A stretch of DNA of 64,000 nucleotides from Sclerotiophoma versabilis (taxonomy: Eukaryota > Ascomycota > Dothideomycetes > Pleosporales > Didymellaceae), in the NCBI GenBank assembly GCA_012274445.1, contig JAAROD010000049.1, positions 434,001 through 498,000 on the forward strand, in the 5' to 3' direction. This document shows, piece after piece, positions 44,329 through 55,285 of this stretch. Numbering within the stretch: position 1 is the first letter of the stretch; each line of letters begins with the position of its first letter. Made by a program: the position numbers and the translations under genes. A model generated the notes under the pieces. That model did not search any database and was not told where the DNA came from. It saw only the letters and a list, made by a program, of their open reading frames with translations.

Positions 44329-46124
44329 TTAAAAACCCATGTCTCGATCGCTCTCCTCATCTCCATAGTTTCCGTCTTCCATACCCGGTGGCGTATCACA
44401 TGCCTTGTTACACGTATACAGCTTTTCCATGGTGTAAGTTCTAGATTGAACACGAGAGCATATGAGGCCCAATGCATGCGCAGTATGGCCAGCCAAGAGG
44501 AAGCTGTTCGCCATAAAGTTCCTTAACCACGCTGTTCGCTGCCCTGTTCCGTCCCATGCAAGTAAAAGCAAAGAATATGGTGGAGCGACTTCAGGCTGAA
44601 TCCAGACTGGATCTTCTGCATATACCACCGGTCTTTCGTCAACGTCTTCCGACCAGCAAGATGTCATCGTACTGGTCGGTGTAAGTTTAGCCAAGAGAAC
44701 CAGGAAAAAGGATTACTTACTTGGTCAGCGCGTAAACTCTGTGTTCGAAGGCTTCCTTCTCTGCTGGTAACAGATTTTGCGCGAAGGCGAACTCGACAAT
44801 TTCCAACATCTTGTCAACTTCCTGCCATGACTGTTTGTCTGGCGTTAAAGGCATGTCTTCCCACCTCAGCTGCAGTAGCCCTCCCGTGTTACTGTTCCAC
44901 GACCAGTCCAGGTTACAGTTGGGCGGATTAACGTCGAGCTTTGTGTGATCACGAGTCATGAATTTTTGTCGCCATTGCTCAAGACAGGAAGTCGAGTTCC
45001 ATACTAAGATCACAATTAGAGGAATATCAACAGATAAAGCGAATGTAAATTACCACATAAAAACCGAATGGACTGTATTCCATCTTGACTCCCGGTCACT
45101 CGCAAGACGCTGAGTTCTCGCAGCCCTTCAACTCCATCCTGCAGCCCGACTTTCTTTCGTAAGTTTTCAGTCGAATTTTCACCATCATGAATTGAGTGAT
45201 TGGTATCTACCGACACGGAAACAATACACACGGCATGTTCGTCACCAACTTCCGTTTCTACAACCTGTTGATGACCGGCCTTTAACGGAAACTCGTCTGC
45301 CACTCCAAGTGTCGACATAGGCCGGAACGTCAAACTCATCGGATAGGCCGTTTCTGAATAGTCCGACTCGTCATACGATAGCAGCCCATACTCCCACGGT
45401 TGTTTTCTCGTAAGCTCTGCGATGTCCACAGGCGCCTTCACGTGAGGAGAACTTGGATATTGACTTGGCTTACACTTCTCAAGTTCGATCGAGTATTGCT
45501 CCCATTTGAACGTGTGTCTTGGGGTTTTCTCCACGTGTGAGTCAGTCTTGGTGAGACCAATGAACGCGTTGTCAAACTCATTGCCCTGGTACAGCTTCTC
45601 AAATACCCTTCTCTCTTGTCGAGCCACAAAACCGTGTACACCTAACCGCTTTATACATCGTTGCTCTTGAGTTTCGCCCATGTGTTTCAGATCTTGTGCA
45701 TGCTTCTGCTCTTGAGCGTTTGTCGTTTCTGTACCAAGAACATCGATGGTCCACTGCTTCGCTTCGTCAAGCTCTTCGTACGACTCGTTGCCAAAGAAGA
45801 AAATAGACGGGGCTTTCATCATGTAATGGCTCATGTGGCCGAACCCGATTGTCTGGTGGTAGAACTGGTAACGATAATCTTCATTCTCCCAACCTAGCGA
45901 GGCGGTTCAGCGACTGAGGGGCACACGTGACAACACGCAAACTTACAGAAGAAGATCCACAGATCATGTTCAGCACTGAGACGTGACGTGTACAAGAATT
46001 TCAAGCCAGGTTGGTGCAAGACATACTGGAGCGTCATGCGCCATTCTTTGCCGAAGATGGATGCTTCATCTTCTATCGTGGCGGCTGGTTTGAAAAGCAG
46101 GTGACATACGTCAAGGAATGGCAT
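44329..46124 (-). CDS. Orphan protein of unknown function
   Basis: I do not recognise the family. Deduced exons: complement(44329..44671, 44721..45003, 45054..45893, 45947..46124), 547 residues. All four junctions keep frame and have GT-AG ends (GTAAGT or GTAATT donors). The product starts MPFLDVCHLLFKPAATIEDE and continues with EWRMTLQYVLHQPGLKFLYT and WENEDYRYQFYHQTIGFGHM. It is hydrophilic, with no signal peptide or membrane segment, and aromatic-rich in its first third. At the end of exon 3 the codon AAG is followed by TAA inside the donor sequence, so retention of the last intron would end the protein at 44718 with 433 residues. The start is uncertain: an upstream ATG at 46213 is in another frame and stops after 33 codons. 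It might belong to the lineage-specific genes common in plant-associated dothideomycetes. Confidence 0.6.
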
Positions 46125-47096
46125 ATTGTAGTTTGAGTCGCTCTGCTGCAGAATTGTTCAAGTTGCCGTGGCGTTGAGCGGCACCTTCAAGTATGCGAGC
46201 ACTAGGAGTCATGGTGAAAGTGGCTGGGATGTTGGTTAGCGATCGCGACGCGTCGGTGACCGACGTCTGCTTTCCGATGTGGCACAGCGTACAGGGCGGG
46301 GCTTAGACACAAGAAGAACGCTTCCTACGCACAGCTGACTTCGCATTGTACATGATGTCGCGTCAATGGTCTTGGACTTGATCTTGATCTGTGGGACCGC
46401 ATGTGCAATAACGGTATGCCCGTGAACGAGCCGGACCTTCCAAAAGCGCCGACAGGCCCGACACTCCTCCAGGGCTTCATTTGCAACCGCCACTCATCGC
46501 TTTGCATCCAGTCAACGTTCATTGTCAGTTCGATAATTCAGAAACAGTCCAATTGTACCACTCTACAAGCGCCGATAAGACAAACTGTAAATCTGAGGGA
46601 TTCAGCAGCGCACAAAGGCAGGTTTCACAGCAAAGAAGGCAGGTTTCACAGCAAAGATCTCCACAATTCTTTGCTCATTCAACTTCACTCGCAAGGAATG
46701 GCAAGATGCAATTCGAACAGAGAAATTGTGTTGCCGTCCCCGTGCCTAAACTTTCGTCTTTTCAAATTGCTCATCGGCGCTTGTAGAGTGGTGAACTTTG
46801 TACGTGGGCAGGCTGAGACGCAGATCCAATGCCCAGGTCGAAGAAGCGATCGAGGTGCAGTACTTCCGTAAATTACCCGCTATTCGATGCAACGGTTTTG
46901 TTCAAAAACTACTCTTATGCGTATTTTTCTACTAGTTACAGAGCTGAAGCCTGACGTGCTTTGGTGGAGGCGGTGTTCATGTGCACAGCCCCACGAGCAC
47001 TTTATTACCCAGCGCAGCTGCACTGACAAGATTGAGAACTCAAAACCCTGAACCCACTTTCGTCATTTTTCCATCTACGAAGCCATTCGGTCAAAT
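46125..47096. other. Divergent intergenic region, orphan gene / HeLo-like gene
   Basis: 972 bp, with a perfect 21-bp tandem duplication at 46615-46656. Short frames here (for example 46401-46871 plus) have no recognisable features. Confidence 0.45.
46615..46656. repeat. Perfect 2 x 21-bp tandem repeat
   Basis: Two identical adjacent copies of a 21-bp unit beginning aaggcaggtttcac and ending agcaaag, located in the divergent promoter region about 440 bp before the HeLo-like gene. Confidence 0.95.
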
Positions 47097-48412
47097 ATGG
47101 AGACTATCGCAGCAGTTGGAGTAGCGGCGAATGTGATCCAGTTCGTGGACTTCGCCTCACGAATTCTCAAACGGTTACCCGATGCCCAGAAGGCAGATCA
47201 GCTACAGTCTTTGCAGGAAATAACTGCACAACTGGAAGATTTTGAAACTGCTTCGATTCTCGGCGAAGATGAGGTTTTCCGGCAATGTCTGTTGGAGAGT
47301 CGACTCGCTCTCAACACTCTTGCCAACGCTCTCGGAAAACTCGACGACAAGGGCTCTGTAACGAAGAAGTGGGTTGGGAAATTGCGGAGGCCATTGATCC
47401 AAAAGAGAATAGACAACACACAGCAGCGGCTCGATGTGCTGATGCAAGAAATGCAACTGTTGCTCTTGTCCCATACCAAACGGTAAGCCAAGCATTCTAG
47501 CGATAGCGTATTGAACTGAACGGTTACAGGGAAGCACACAACAATCGTCAAGAAAAAGAGGAAGGAGTACCGTCATATCTGGACGCGGAAATTCCGAGAA
47601 TAGGCGAAATTGTTGATGAAAAAGTCAAACCCATCATCGCAGAGGATCTGATCTTCGACGAAGAGACAGATGACACTTCTTCTAAGATCGATAGTGGACT
47701 CATTGACCATAGCGCGACTGGTACATCATCAGGATCTTATGAACACAACCAGCATGGAAATGCAGGGCTGATTCAACGCCTGCCACATCAACCTTTCAGA
47801 AACGAAGCTCACGCATTCACGGTACCAAAAGTTCTCACGGAGAAAGCTACATATCGCCCCCTTAAAGCACTCTTGGAGGATGTAATGATCCACAAAGTCA
47901 CGATCTATATTGTCTTCGCGGCTCTCATCGTTGGCAGTGCCATCACGGCAGCACTTGCGGCCTGGAAAGTGAAGACTGGACAGAACAAATCCATTTCAAC
48001 TGGTCCACTAGACAGCGACTTCTTCGGCGCCATATCCTCCAATATGGGGTCCATCCTGGGCACATTCTGCACCATCATCCCCTTGATCGAGCGGAACCGC
48101 CAATTCCAGCCCGACATAGCAGCATGGTCTCCCCAAGTTTTCCGCTGGCTTCTGGTGGCAAGCGTCGTGGCTGCCATACTATCTATGGCCGTTCAGACGA
48201 CCGATCAAGCCAGCTCCCTGGTCTTTGGATACATCAGTACGGCTTCACAGCTCATAGCCACTCTGCTGCTGGTTGTTGGCAGCACGCATAAGATTACTGA
48301 GCATCGAAGAGCGTACGAGCACTTGAGCACAAACCATTTGCTTCTATCGCACAATCTTATGAATGCCCGGCGACAAGCAGGGGCTACGACTGTTATTTCA
48401 ACCCCAACTTAG
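47097..48412 (+). CDS. HeLo-like N-terminal domain protein with C-terminal membrane helices
   Basis: Two exons, 47097..47482 and 47530..48412, 422 residues. The first 130 residues (METIAAVGVAANVIQFVDFA ... RRPLIQKRIDNTQQRLDVLM) resemble the helical N-terminal domain found on fungal STAND/NLR-type and ankyrin proteins (HeLo-like/Fungal_N group). A charged, probably disordered linker of about 120 residues follows. The C-terminal part has four hydrophobic segments, near residues 255-275 (IYIVFAALIVGSAITAALAA), 290-310, 333-350 (FRWLLVASVVAAILSMAV) and 365-382. There is no NACHT, NB-ARC or repeat domain, so this is not a canonical NLR. The intron (47 nt, GTAAGC, ending GGTTACAG) joins as Arg-Glu. 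A membrane-tethered protein of the cell-death/recognition type is possible but unproven; an alternative is an uncharacterised integral membrane protein with an unrelated helical head. Confidence 0.7.
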
Positions 48413-48890
48413 GTTTTAGTACAAATATTACCACTTCAATATATGCTTAAGATCTGTATTGTGCGTCTTGAACTGAAAAGGTTTCCGTGTTACCAGAATG
48501 AATTCTGCTGGAATTACACCCTGATAGGACAGTTCACTTCAATAAGGGACATACAACGGTCTTCAGTTTTCGGCTGCTGCCTGCCATGTACATCCAGCAT
48601 GCCCAATAGTCAGTGCTGCGGGTGATTAGACTACGGGGTACTGCAGTACCAATGTGAGGTACCGGTAAAAGAATTGAGTCGTACAGCAGCGGTATCGAAC
48701 AGAATCACAGAGTACTACTTCCTACTGGATACACATGCGCATTGAAATTGACGAAACAGATACAAAGACATCTCACATCAACAGAGGCATAACCGCCAAA
48801 CGAACGCCGATCTCAGCTTCTGAACACCACACCCAAACTAGTTTGATTTGTCTCGCCATGTGCCACAACACGACTTCTCATACAGAAGTA
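48413..48890. other. Convergent intergenic region
   Basis: 478 bp; no supported gene. Confidence 0.45.
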
Positions 48891-49757
48891 TCAACACATA
48901 AACACCTCCCCCTTCCAAACCCCGACTCTAATCCGCCCATCCACCTTCCCAACACTATCTTCCAGTCTAGCTTGCAACTGCGTTCGCGATGCTTCATTCA
49001 CTCCTCCCTCGGCCAAGATGCAAGCCACCCAAGTCCCATTCCCTTCCGCCCCTTCCGCAATGACAGGGTGCATTTCCGGCTGCGCATCTGGTACGTGGCG
49101 GTACACGCTCGCATACACCTTCCCGTCCAGATCGTACTCTCCAGACAAGTACCCGAGCGCCTGATCGCAGACAAGTGTGAGTTGTTCAGGGGTTCCAATT
49201 CCATCTCCGCCATCCACAGAAGTGGGAGCGGGAGCAGTGCAAGTGAGCGTGAGCAGCAAACACTCCGGAGCAAGCGATTGCCCACTGCTGCTCTCGAGCA
49301 CCGAGAGGGACAGGGACTGATATGCCTGCACACCGGGCTGTCCGCGCGCGCACTCTGCGAAAACACCAAACGCAGCGTCGACGATATGCCACACCATCGG
49401 CGCCTCACCGAAGCTATGCGTGGGCGCCAATATTGCCGTCTCCCCGCGCTGCACAGCCCGCGTGTTCTCCAGATCCAAGCGCCGGCTGACCGCGTAGTAC
49501 GCTGGGGATTTCCAGATGTCGATGTCGTCGGCGTGGATGGTGTAGAAGAGTTCTCCGTCAGCGTTTGTGTAGCGGAGAGCGCGGGTTATGCCTTTGCTAT
49601 CCGGTGTGCGAGGGGGGCAGGTAAGCAGGTCGCGGAAGTGCATGATAGTCCAGCGCTTGAAGGTTTCTACGTTCTCATCCGTCTGCAAGTGGAGACTTGG
49701 GCGTACGATCATGATGCCTGGGCATTTAGGCGTACTGGTGGAAGCGCTGTCGCCCAT
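48891..49757 (-). CDS. Unknown protein, paralogue copy A
   Basis: Intronless, 288 residues, start MGDSASTSTPKCPGIMIVRP. I do not recognise a named family, but the protein clearly shares its layout with the gene at 57786-58743. Common elements in order are PGI-x-VRP-x-L, F-x-R-W-T-x-x-H-x-R-D, LRYT, FYTI, RLDLENTR followed by Q-x-x-E, PMV, VFAE, LTL, a W-V-x-C-I/V-L segment, and the last residues GVW-x-G-x-VFM. The N-terminal block IMIVRPSLHLQTDENVETFK suggests a small alpha/beta domain; the middle is variable. No signal peptide, membrane segment or zinc motif is visible, so it is probably cytosolic. The paralogue has one intron, whose position corresponds to an uninterrupted point here. Confidence 0.75.
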   Translation of the reverse strand: MGDSASTSTPKCPGIMIVRPSLHLQTDENVETFKRWTIMHFRDLLTCPPRTPDSKGITRALRYTNADGELFYTIHADDIDIWKSPAYYAVSRRLDLENTRAVQRGETAILAPTHSFGEAPMVWHIVDAAFGVFAECARGQPGVQAYQSLSLSVLESSSGQSLAPECLLLTLTCTAPAPTSVDGGDGIGTPEQLTLVCDQALGYLSGEYDLDGKVYASVYRHVPDAQPEMHPVIAEGAEGNGTWVACILAEGGVNEASRTQLQARLEDSVGKVDGRIRVGVWKGEVFMC

Positions 49758-50498
49758 TGTGAATATGTGTTAGTAATGATGCGTGAAGTAGGCACAGAGT
49801 TGGATATGTCAGAATTTGGTTTATTTTTGAGCGAGGTAGGATATCGGTTCATTGCGCATCATGGTGCTTTTGTAGTTGTGGTCGATGCAAGGCGACCGGG
49901 CTAAGATATGGAGTCCCGTTGGTGCATATGTATAATGCAGTGAGATTTAAGTCCAGATCGGGAGATGTGCAGCCTCCCCCGCGACAAGCATGAAGAGCGA
50001 GGTACAGACTGGCGTGGATTTTGTACAGTCTCATCGCGGTCTAACACCAGACAAAGTGTGTATGGTTGTTGGAAAGCGGCGGTATTCTGTGCGGTTATGA
50101 AAGGCTGCGAGCGGTGACACAGGATACTTGCAATTTCAATCGAGCCAAGTGAGCTGATGTCGCAACCTTCATGGCAAGACTGGAGTGCGTCGTTGGCAGG
50201 GTTGCAGAAGACATCTTGTTCTTTGGGTCCAGCTAGGTACTATACAAGCCAGGCCATTCAATGTTGATAAGATCGAAATACCTCAAGTAAGGAGTTCGAA
50301 ATTAGAAGAAGTGACAAAAAAGTAAAAATCACAACCTCCCAATCCCATCGCACTTGATGCGTACTATATGCTCAGCAACCCCCAAAGCGCCAAAACACCT
50401 CAAGGAACGGTACACAAACAATGGACCCTTGAAGGTGTACCTCACAGTCCCGGGGACTCCTGTTTGCCGAATCCCGTTTGGCTTTCTTGATCATACTC
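49758..50498. other. Intergenic, promoter of copy A / 3' flank of RSC4
   Basis: 741 bp; both neighbours on the minus strand. No gene seen. AT-rich around 50270-50335. Confidence 0.45.
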
Positions 50499-53350
50499 CT
50501 AATACCCCTGTCTCGCCAAATGCAAGAAAACCGTGCACTTCTCAATCTCCACCGCATCCTTGCTACTCGGTGTTTCCCCATCCTTTAAAGCTTTCTCGGC
50601 GACAACCTCAACTTCAATCCGATTAACGCCTCCCACTAACTTCGCCTCAAAGACCGGCTCGCCTTTCTTCTTTCCGCCCTCGAAACCTGCACCTTCAACG
50701 CCGCCGTTGATGCCTGCGGTTACAGGTACGCGGTTGACTTCGAAGGTCTTGTTGCCGTTGACCAGGACGAAGAGGCGGTAGAGGCGGCCCGTTAAAGCAA
50801 TAGGGACTTTGGGGATGATTTGAAGGTAGGAGTGCGTGAGTGAGAGGTTGATGGTGGCACTGTGGTGCGTCTTCGTCTTGCTCGCAGGAATAGTTAACGT
50901 CCAAGGATGAGGAAGGTTGAGAGCTGGGTGTGTGCTGAGAGTTATGCTAGGGATGAGGGCTTCACTAAGTTCTGTGGTGTGTCAGTGGAATGCTGTGCAA
51001 TTTTTAGAAGGCAACGTACTCTTGAGAGGCGCCTTGCGGAAGACGTCGGTGCGCGGGATAGATGGAGGGACATAGGGTGTCGGCTGTTGGTATCCAGGGG
51101 TCGGTAAACCGTTTTGTTGGCTAAAGATACCATTAGGATGCGGGCTGCCACTCGGCTGGCGTGACATGGATTGTGGCGGTGCCATGACTGGGACAGGTGT
51201 CTGAGCAGGGACGCTCAGTCGTTGTGAATCTGGTGCGTTACTGCCAGGTCTAATCGCACTCAGCGCTGGTGATTGGATATCTTGCTTCACACCATTCGCC
51301 GCTGGTGATGTAGCAGTCCTTGCCTGCACAGCAGGAACAGAAGCAACTGTAGCAGACGACCCTCGTGCCCCAGAGAACGGGTTTGATGCTACAGGTGTGG
51401 CGGCCTTGTCCGCTGGGCGTGACCGTCGTCCCCCCATGCTGTCATTGACGTGTCGTTGTTGCCGCTGAAGCGCTTCATTGTCTACTATGACACCTGGCGT
51501 TGCCGAGTCTCGTGTAGCTGGTGTGTTAGATCCTGAGACGGGGCTTTGTCTGAGCTTCAACTTAAGCTGTGGCTTGGACGCCGGCGTTGATGCTGCACCT
51601 GACATATTGAGCTTGAGTTTGGGTTGCGGCGGTTCATCAACCTTGGCTTTCATAGCCTTGAGCTTCTCCTTGAAGATTGTCTGAATTTGTTAGTCAATGA
51701 ATCAACCAAGGCTTTCTATCGACATACCTCAAGCTCGAGCGAGAGATTGTAGAGCTCACTCCCGTCTTCGTTGTAGATGCGCGCATTGCTCCACACTAGG
51801 CTCATTGCATTCTCGAAAGCATCCCAGCTCTTGAACAGCGTATGCCCAGTAGGTGCATCACGACCAACCACACCTTGCACCTTCTTCTTTATAGCTGCTA
51901 ATGACATAGGTTCCTTGATGAGCTGATAATAGTCCTTCAAGGCGCGAGTAGGAAGGTTAAGGAAGGGCTGGAAAATGGCCAAATCACCGCTGAGAGCACG
52001 TTAGCATGGCGCATCGGTTGAGATAAAAGAGCCGTACCCTGGGTCTGTGTGGTCGATAATCTCTTGGATGATCTGCTCTTGTGCATGCTGGAATGACGGG
52101 TTAGAAGCTCCGCGAGTACCTGTCGGTCTTGACTCTGGTGCAGCAGAGGTTGACTGTCTCTGCTTGGAAGGAGCAGGTGTCTCTGGTTGTGCAAGTGCTG
52201 CGGCGCGTCGAGGGCGTTCTGCGGCAACGATAGACGCAGGGGTGGGCGTTGCAGCAGGTCGTGGAGTGGATGCAATGCGTGGAGTTGCCTTTCCGGGCGG
52301 GAAGTTCTCTTCGCCTGGTATGGGTGTAGCGACTGCCACGTAGTTGCCATCTCGATAGGCGGGGTTGTGCTTGACCATCCAGTTGGAGGCTGTCTTACGG
52401 AGTCGCTCAGCATCCTCGTAGAGGATTGACTTCTTGTCATTGTATGCCTTTGCGTTGTTGACGAGCCGTTTGCAGTCGCTCTCGACTTGGGCGAGGGACG
52501 TGTATTCACCGTTGTTGAGTTTCTCCTGTCAACCAAATCAGCAGGGTGCTTGGGATCGGTTGCTGGCCGTGATGCCGTGACTGCTGCGACTGTTCGATTG
52601 GCGCCTGTGGGCAGAAGTAGATGGGCAGTGCAGATGGGCAGTGCAGCAGGCGTTGGAGCGCATCTGCTCACGGGGTGGGAGCCTGCAGACATACCTCGAT
52701 GGTGTCCAAGGCAAGTGGCAGTTTTGTGAACTCGTAGTAGTCCGGCAGCTCGTCCTACGCAAACATGGTCAGCGGGCCTTCCCAGCACAGGGTGATGGAG
52801 CTGGCAGAGGCACTCACCTTGCCTGGGAGTGTCATGAAATGCACTGCGATGGGCCTTCCACTATCCAGCGTTAGTCCCACTTGCCCTCACTGCGTACGCT
52901 CGCCGTGCACGTACGTCTTGTCTTTGGCCTGCTTCAAGCTGTCCAGGAACTTCAAGCCCATCTCCGTTGTCGACTCGACCGTCTCGCCGCCAGAGGTCTG
53001 CATGCACGGAAAGCATCGTCAGCAGGGTGTTTCTCGTAGTCCGCACATGCTGCGGTGCCCGTCTCTGGCTGCATCGCAGTCGCGGCGGGTGTTCGCGCGG
53101 CGGCTGCTCGGTGGTGTGAGGTGCTGCCCGTAGGTCGACCCAGACGGGAGTGTTGCGCCCACGTCCAAGTGCGCATCCCGCAACGCGCCAAACATAGCGT
53201 GCACCTCTCCACACGCTGCCCGCGGTGCAGCCATCACCATTGCGCACCACTGGGGAGTGCACGTACCGGCGCTTTCTGTCGCTTTGCAGGCCGACCCTCG
53301 CCAGGGCTCAGCGCAGTGTTGCCTGCCTTGCGCTTCGACGCACTCTCCAT
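50499..53350 (-). CDS. RSC4: Tandem-bromodomain subunit Rsc4 of the RSC chromatin remodeller
   Basis: Subunit of the RSC complex that reads acetylated histone H3. Eight exons, complement(50499..50971, 51020..51680, 51728..51989, 52038..52525, 52695..52754, 52818..52860, 52915..52997, 53267..53350), 717 residues. Bromodomain 1 (about 45-150) shows DELPDYYEFTKLPLALDTIE and CKRLVNNAKAYNDKKSILYE. Bromodomain 2 (about 235-340) shows LPTRALKDYYQLIKEPMSLA and AMSLVWSNARIYNEDGSELY; both keep the acetyl-lysine-binding Asn (AYN, IYN). Residues 345-560 are a Ser/Pro/Gln-rich linker. The C-terminal 157 residues, from SEALIPSITLSTHP to TVFLHLARQGY, form the conserved Rsc4 C-terminal domain. The start MESASKRKAGNTALSPGEG leads to a nuclear-signal-like RPAKRQK. 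The first intron is 269 nt, long for this region. Exon joins agree in phase throughout. Confidence 0.9.
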
Positions 53351-53774
53351 TTTCGCGTAACCGTGGTCGCGTCGTCTATTGAAGCACTTCTCCACGCTAT
53401 TCGGAGAATTCTAGGGTCGTGGTGCCGGTGCACTGCGTTGCTGGAGCTGGCCTTCGTAACCGCGTCGCAGTAGTCGCGAACTGGTGTTGCGGCCAGCATG
53501 TGGAGCTAACTGCTTAGTCACGTGCCATCGCGGAGCAATTCACCACCAGAAATCTCGTTGGCACAGTCACACTCCTCGCTGGGTTGCATTCTTGCAAGCT
53601 TGCTCGATCATCTAGGAGTCGCTCAAAATCGCATTGTCATGTCTAGAAACTAGGCCCTGGCGCTGCCTCAGGGTATTTGAACAGCAATGAGAACCTCCGC
53701 TAAGTACCGCAGCAAACCCAATTGTCTTTGTCGACCCAATCGTGAAAGGTGCATGGGACACTTAAGCACACCCT
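53351..53774. other. Intergenic, RSC4 promoter / 3' flank of the kinase gene
   Basis: 424 bp; no additional feature recognised. Confidence 0.45.
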
Positions 53775-55285
53775 TCAGCTCTTCTTGGAAGCGGCCTCGG
53801 TCGCTGTCTTTTCAAACTCCTTTTGCGCTTCTTGCTCCTTCATCTCGCGCACTTTGGCAAGCACGACTTCGCGAAAGATGGCGCCCTTCGCGATCCTACT
53901 CAGGCGGCCCGGTCCTTTACCAGTGGTGCTAGCGCCCGTGCCAGCCGGGTCTGCTGTTGTCTTTAAGGATTTGTTCGTAGTGTGGTTTGCGATTGCCTCA
54001 CCCGCAGTCTCTAGTGCGTTGGCAGGCACGTCTGCCTCCCCAGGCACTTGCTCTTCCTCGTCCTCCTGCATCTTCAGGGCCTCGATACGGTTCGCAAGCT
54101 TAACGAGCTCAATACCGCGCTTGAGACGAGCCTTTGCAACGTATGCACGAATCTCGGGCAGCAGATTGTGGTCGCTGGCAGTCTTGCCGCTGAGCCAAAC
54201 GTGCTTGAGCGCCGCCTATCCCGGTCAGCTTTGCACATTCAAACCTTCAGGTCTTGCTTACCTCGCTAGTTGGCCTCTTGTTCGGGTCTGGTTGCAGTAA
54301 CTGTGTGATGAAGTCTTTTGCGTCCTTGCTCACTTCCTTCCAGTAGCGCTCGTGGAAGATGACACGACCGTTCTTGCATTCCTCAATCAGATCTGCCAGG
54401 TTCTCAGACCTGAATGGAGAGTAACCGCAAAGCAGTGTGTAGGTGATGACTCCCATAGACCACATATCAACAGGCTTGCCGTGTCCTTTTTTCAGCATAA
54501 CTTCAGGTGCTGCGTAACCAAAAGAGCCAGCCATGGTAGTCAGCACCTCGTGCTTCGAGTCGAGCATCTTGGCGATACCGAAGTCGGCCAGTACAAGGGA
54601 AGAGTTGGGTTCGCGTGTGAGGTAGAGCAGGTTCTCGGGCTTGAGATCTTTGGGATTGTAAGCGCAAATACTTGCATGGCGCAAATGAAGACTGTACCTC
54701 TGTGGACACAGTTGTGCTCGTGGAGATAGTTCACTGCATCCAGGACCTGACGGATTGTCTCGGCGGCGTCCTTTTCAGTGAACTTGCCCTTTTCGCAAAT
54801 GCGGTCGAAAAGCTCTCCTCCGGTCGCCAATTGAGTCACGATGTAGTACTTATCCTGCGAGCTGTCAGACCTGTACTCCAATCTCTGTGTCTGCCCAGTG
54901 CGTACCCTCGACTCGAACCAGTCATGGAACTTGACAATGTGCGGGTGCTTCATTTTCTGCAGCATTTCCAGTTCATCGTAGACCATCTGCTCGTTACCGC
55001 GGACATTCTTCTTCAAGATGATCTTGACCGCGACCTTGCCGTCCGGACAGTCGGCCTCTCGAACAATACCATAGGTTCCAGCACCCAGTGTCTTTCCGAA
55101 CTTGTAGCGTGACCTGCGATTGCTTGCTCAGTATGTGTTCGTGTTCGGGGAAATCTCATGAGGCACGGACTTGCGGTCATAGCTGTCAGGCTGGCCGTGC
55201 AGCTTATTGAGCATGTTTGTCACTGCAATGACGCGTCAGTAGATGTCGTAGCAGATACACAGGCTATGAGAGGAGTACAACTCAT
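53775..55285 (-). CDS. Calcium/calmodulin-dependent protein kinase (CaMKI-like)
   Basis: Ser/Thr kinase of the CAMK group. Six exons, complement(53775..54215, 54262..54647, 54698..54854, 54906..55113, 55171..55222, 55279..55285), 416 residues. Kinase hallmarks are FGKTLGAGTYGIVREAD (P-loop), VAVKIILKK (catalytic Lys), HRDLKPENLL (catalytic Asp), DFGIAKM, and GSFGYAAPEVMLKKGHGKPV (activation segment). The segment after PTSEAALKHVWLSGK through ARLKRGIELVKLANRIEALK is the likely autoinhibitory and calmodulin-binding region. The C-tail is charged. The first coding exon appears to be only 7 nt (ATGAGTT, 55279-55285); it yields MSLTNMLNKL, which agrees with the usual N-terminus of these kinases. 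Translation from the ATG at 55214 (MLNKL) is the alternative. The 51-nt intron at 54855-54905 is in frame and stop-free. Donor GTCCGT at 55170 is weak but gives the conserved YDRKSRYKFG. Confidence 0.9.
54855..54905 (-). other. In-frame 51-nt intron of the kinase gene
   Basis: GTACGC donor, GTCTGAC branch-like site and CTCGCAG acceptor; divisible by three with no stop. Removal restores the conserved WFESRDKYYIVTQLATGG, so retention would insert 17 residues into the N-lobe. Confidence 0.8.
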
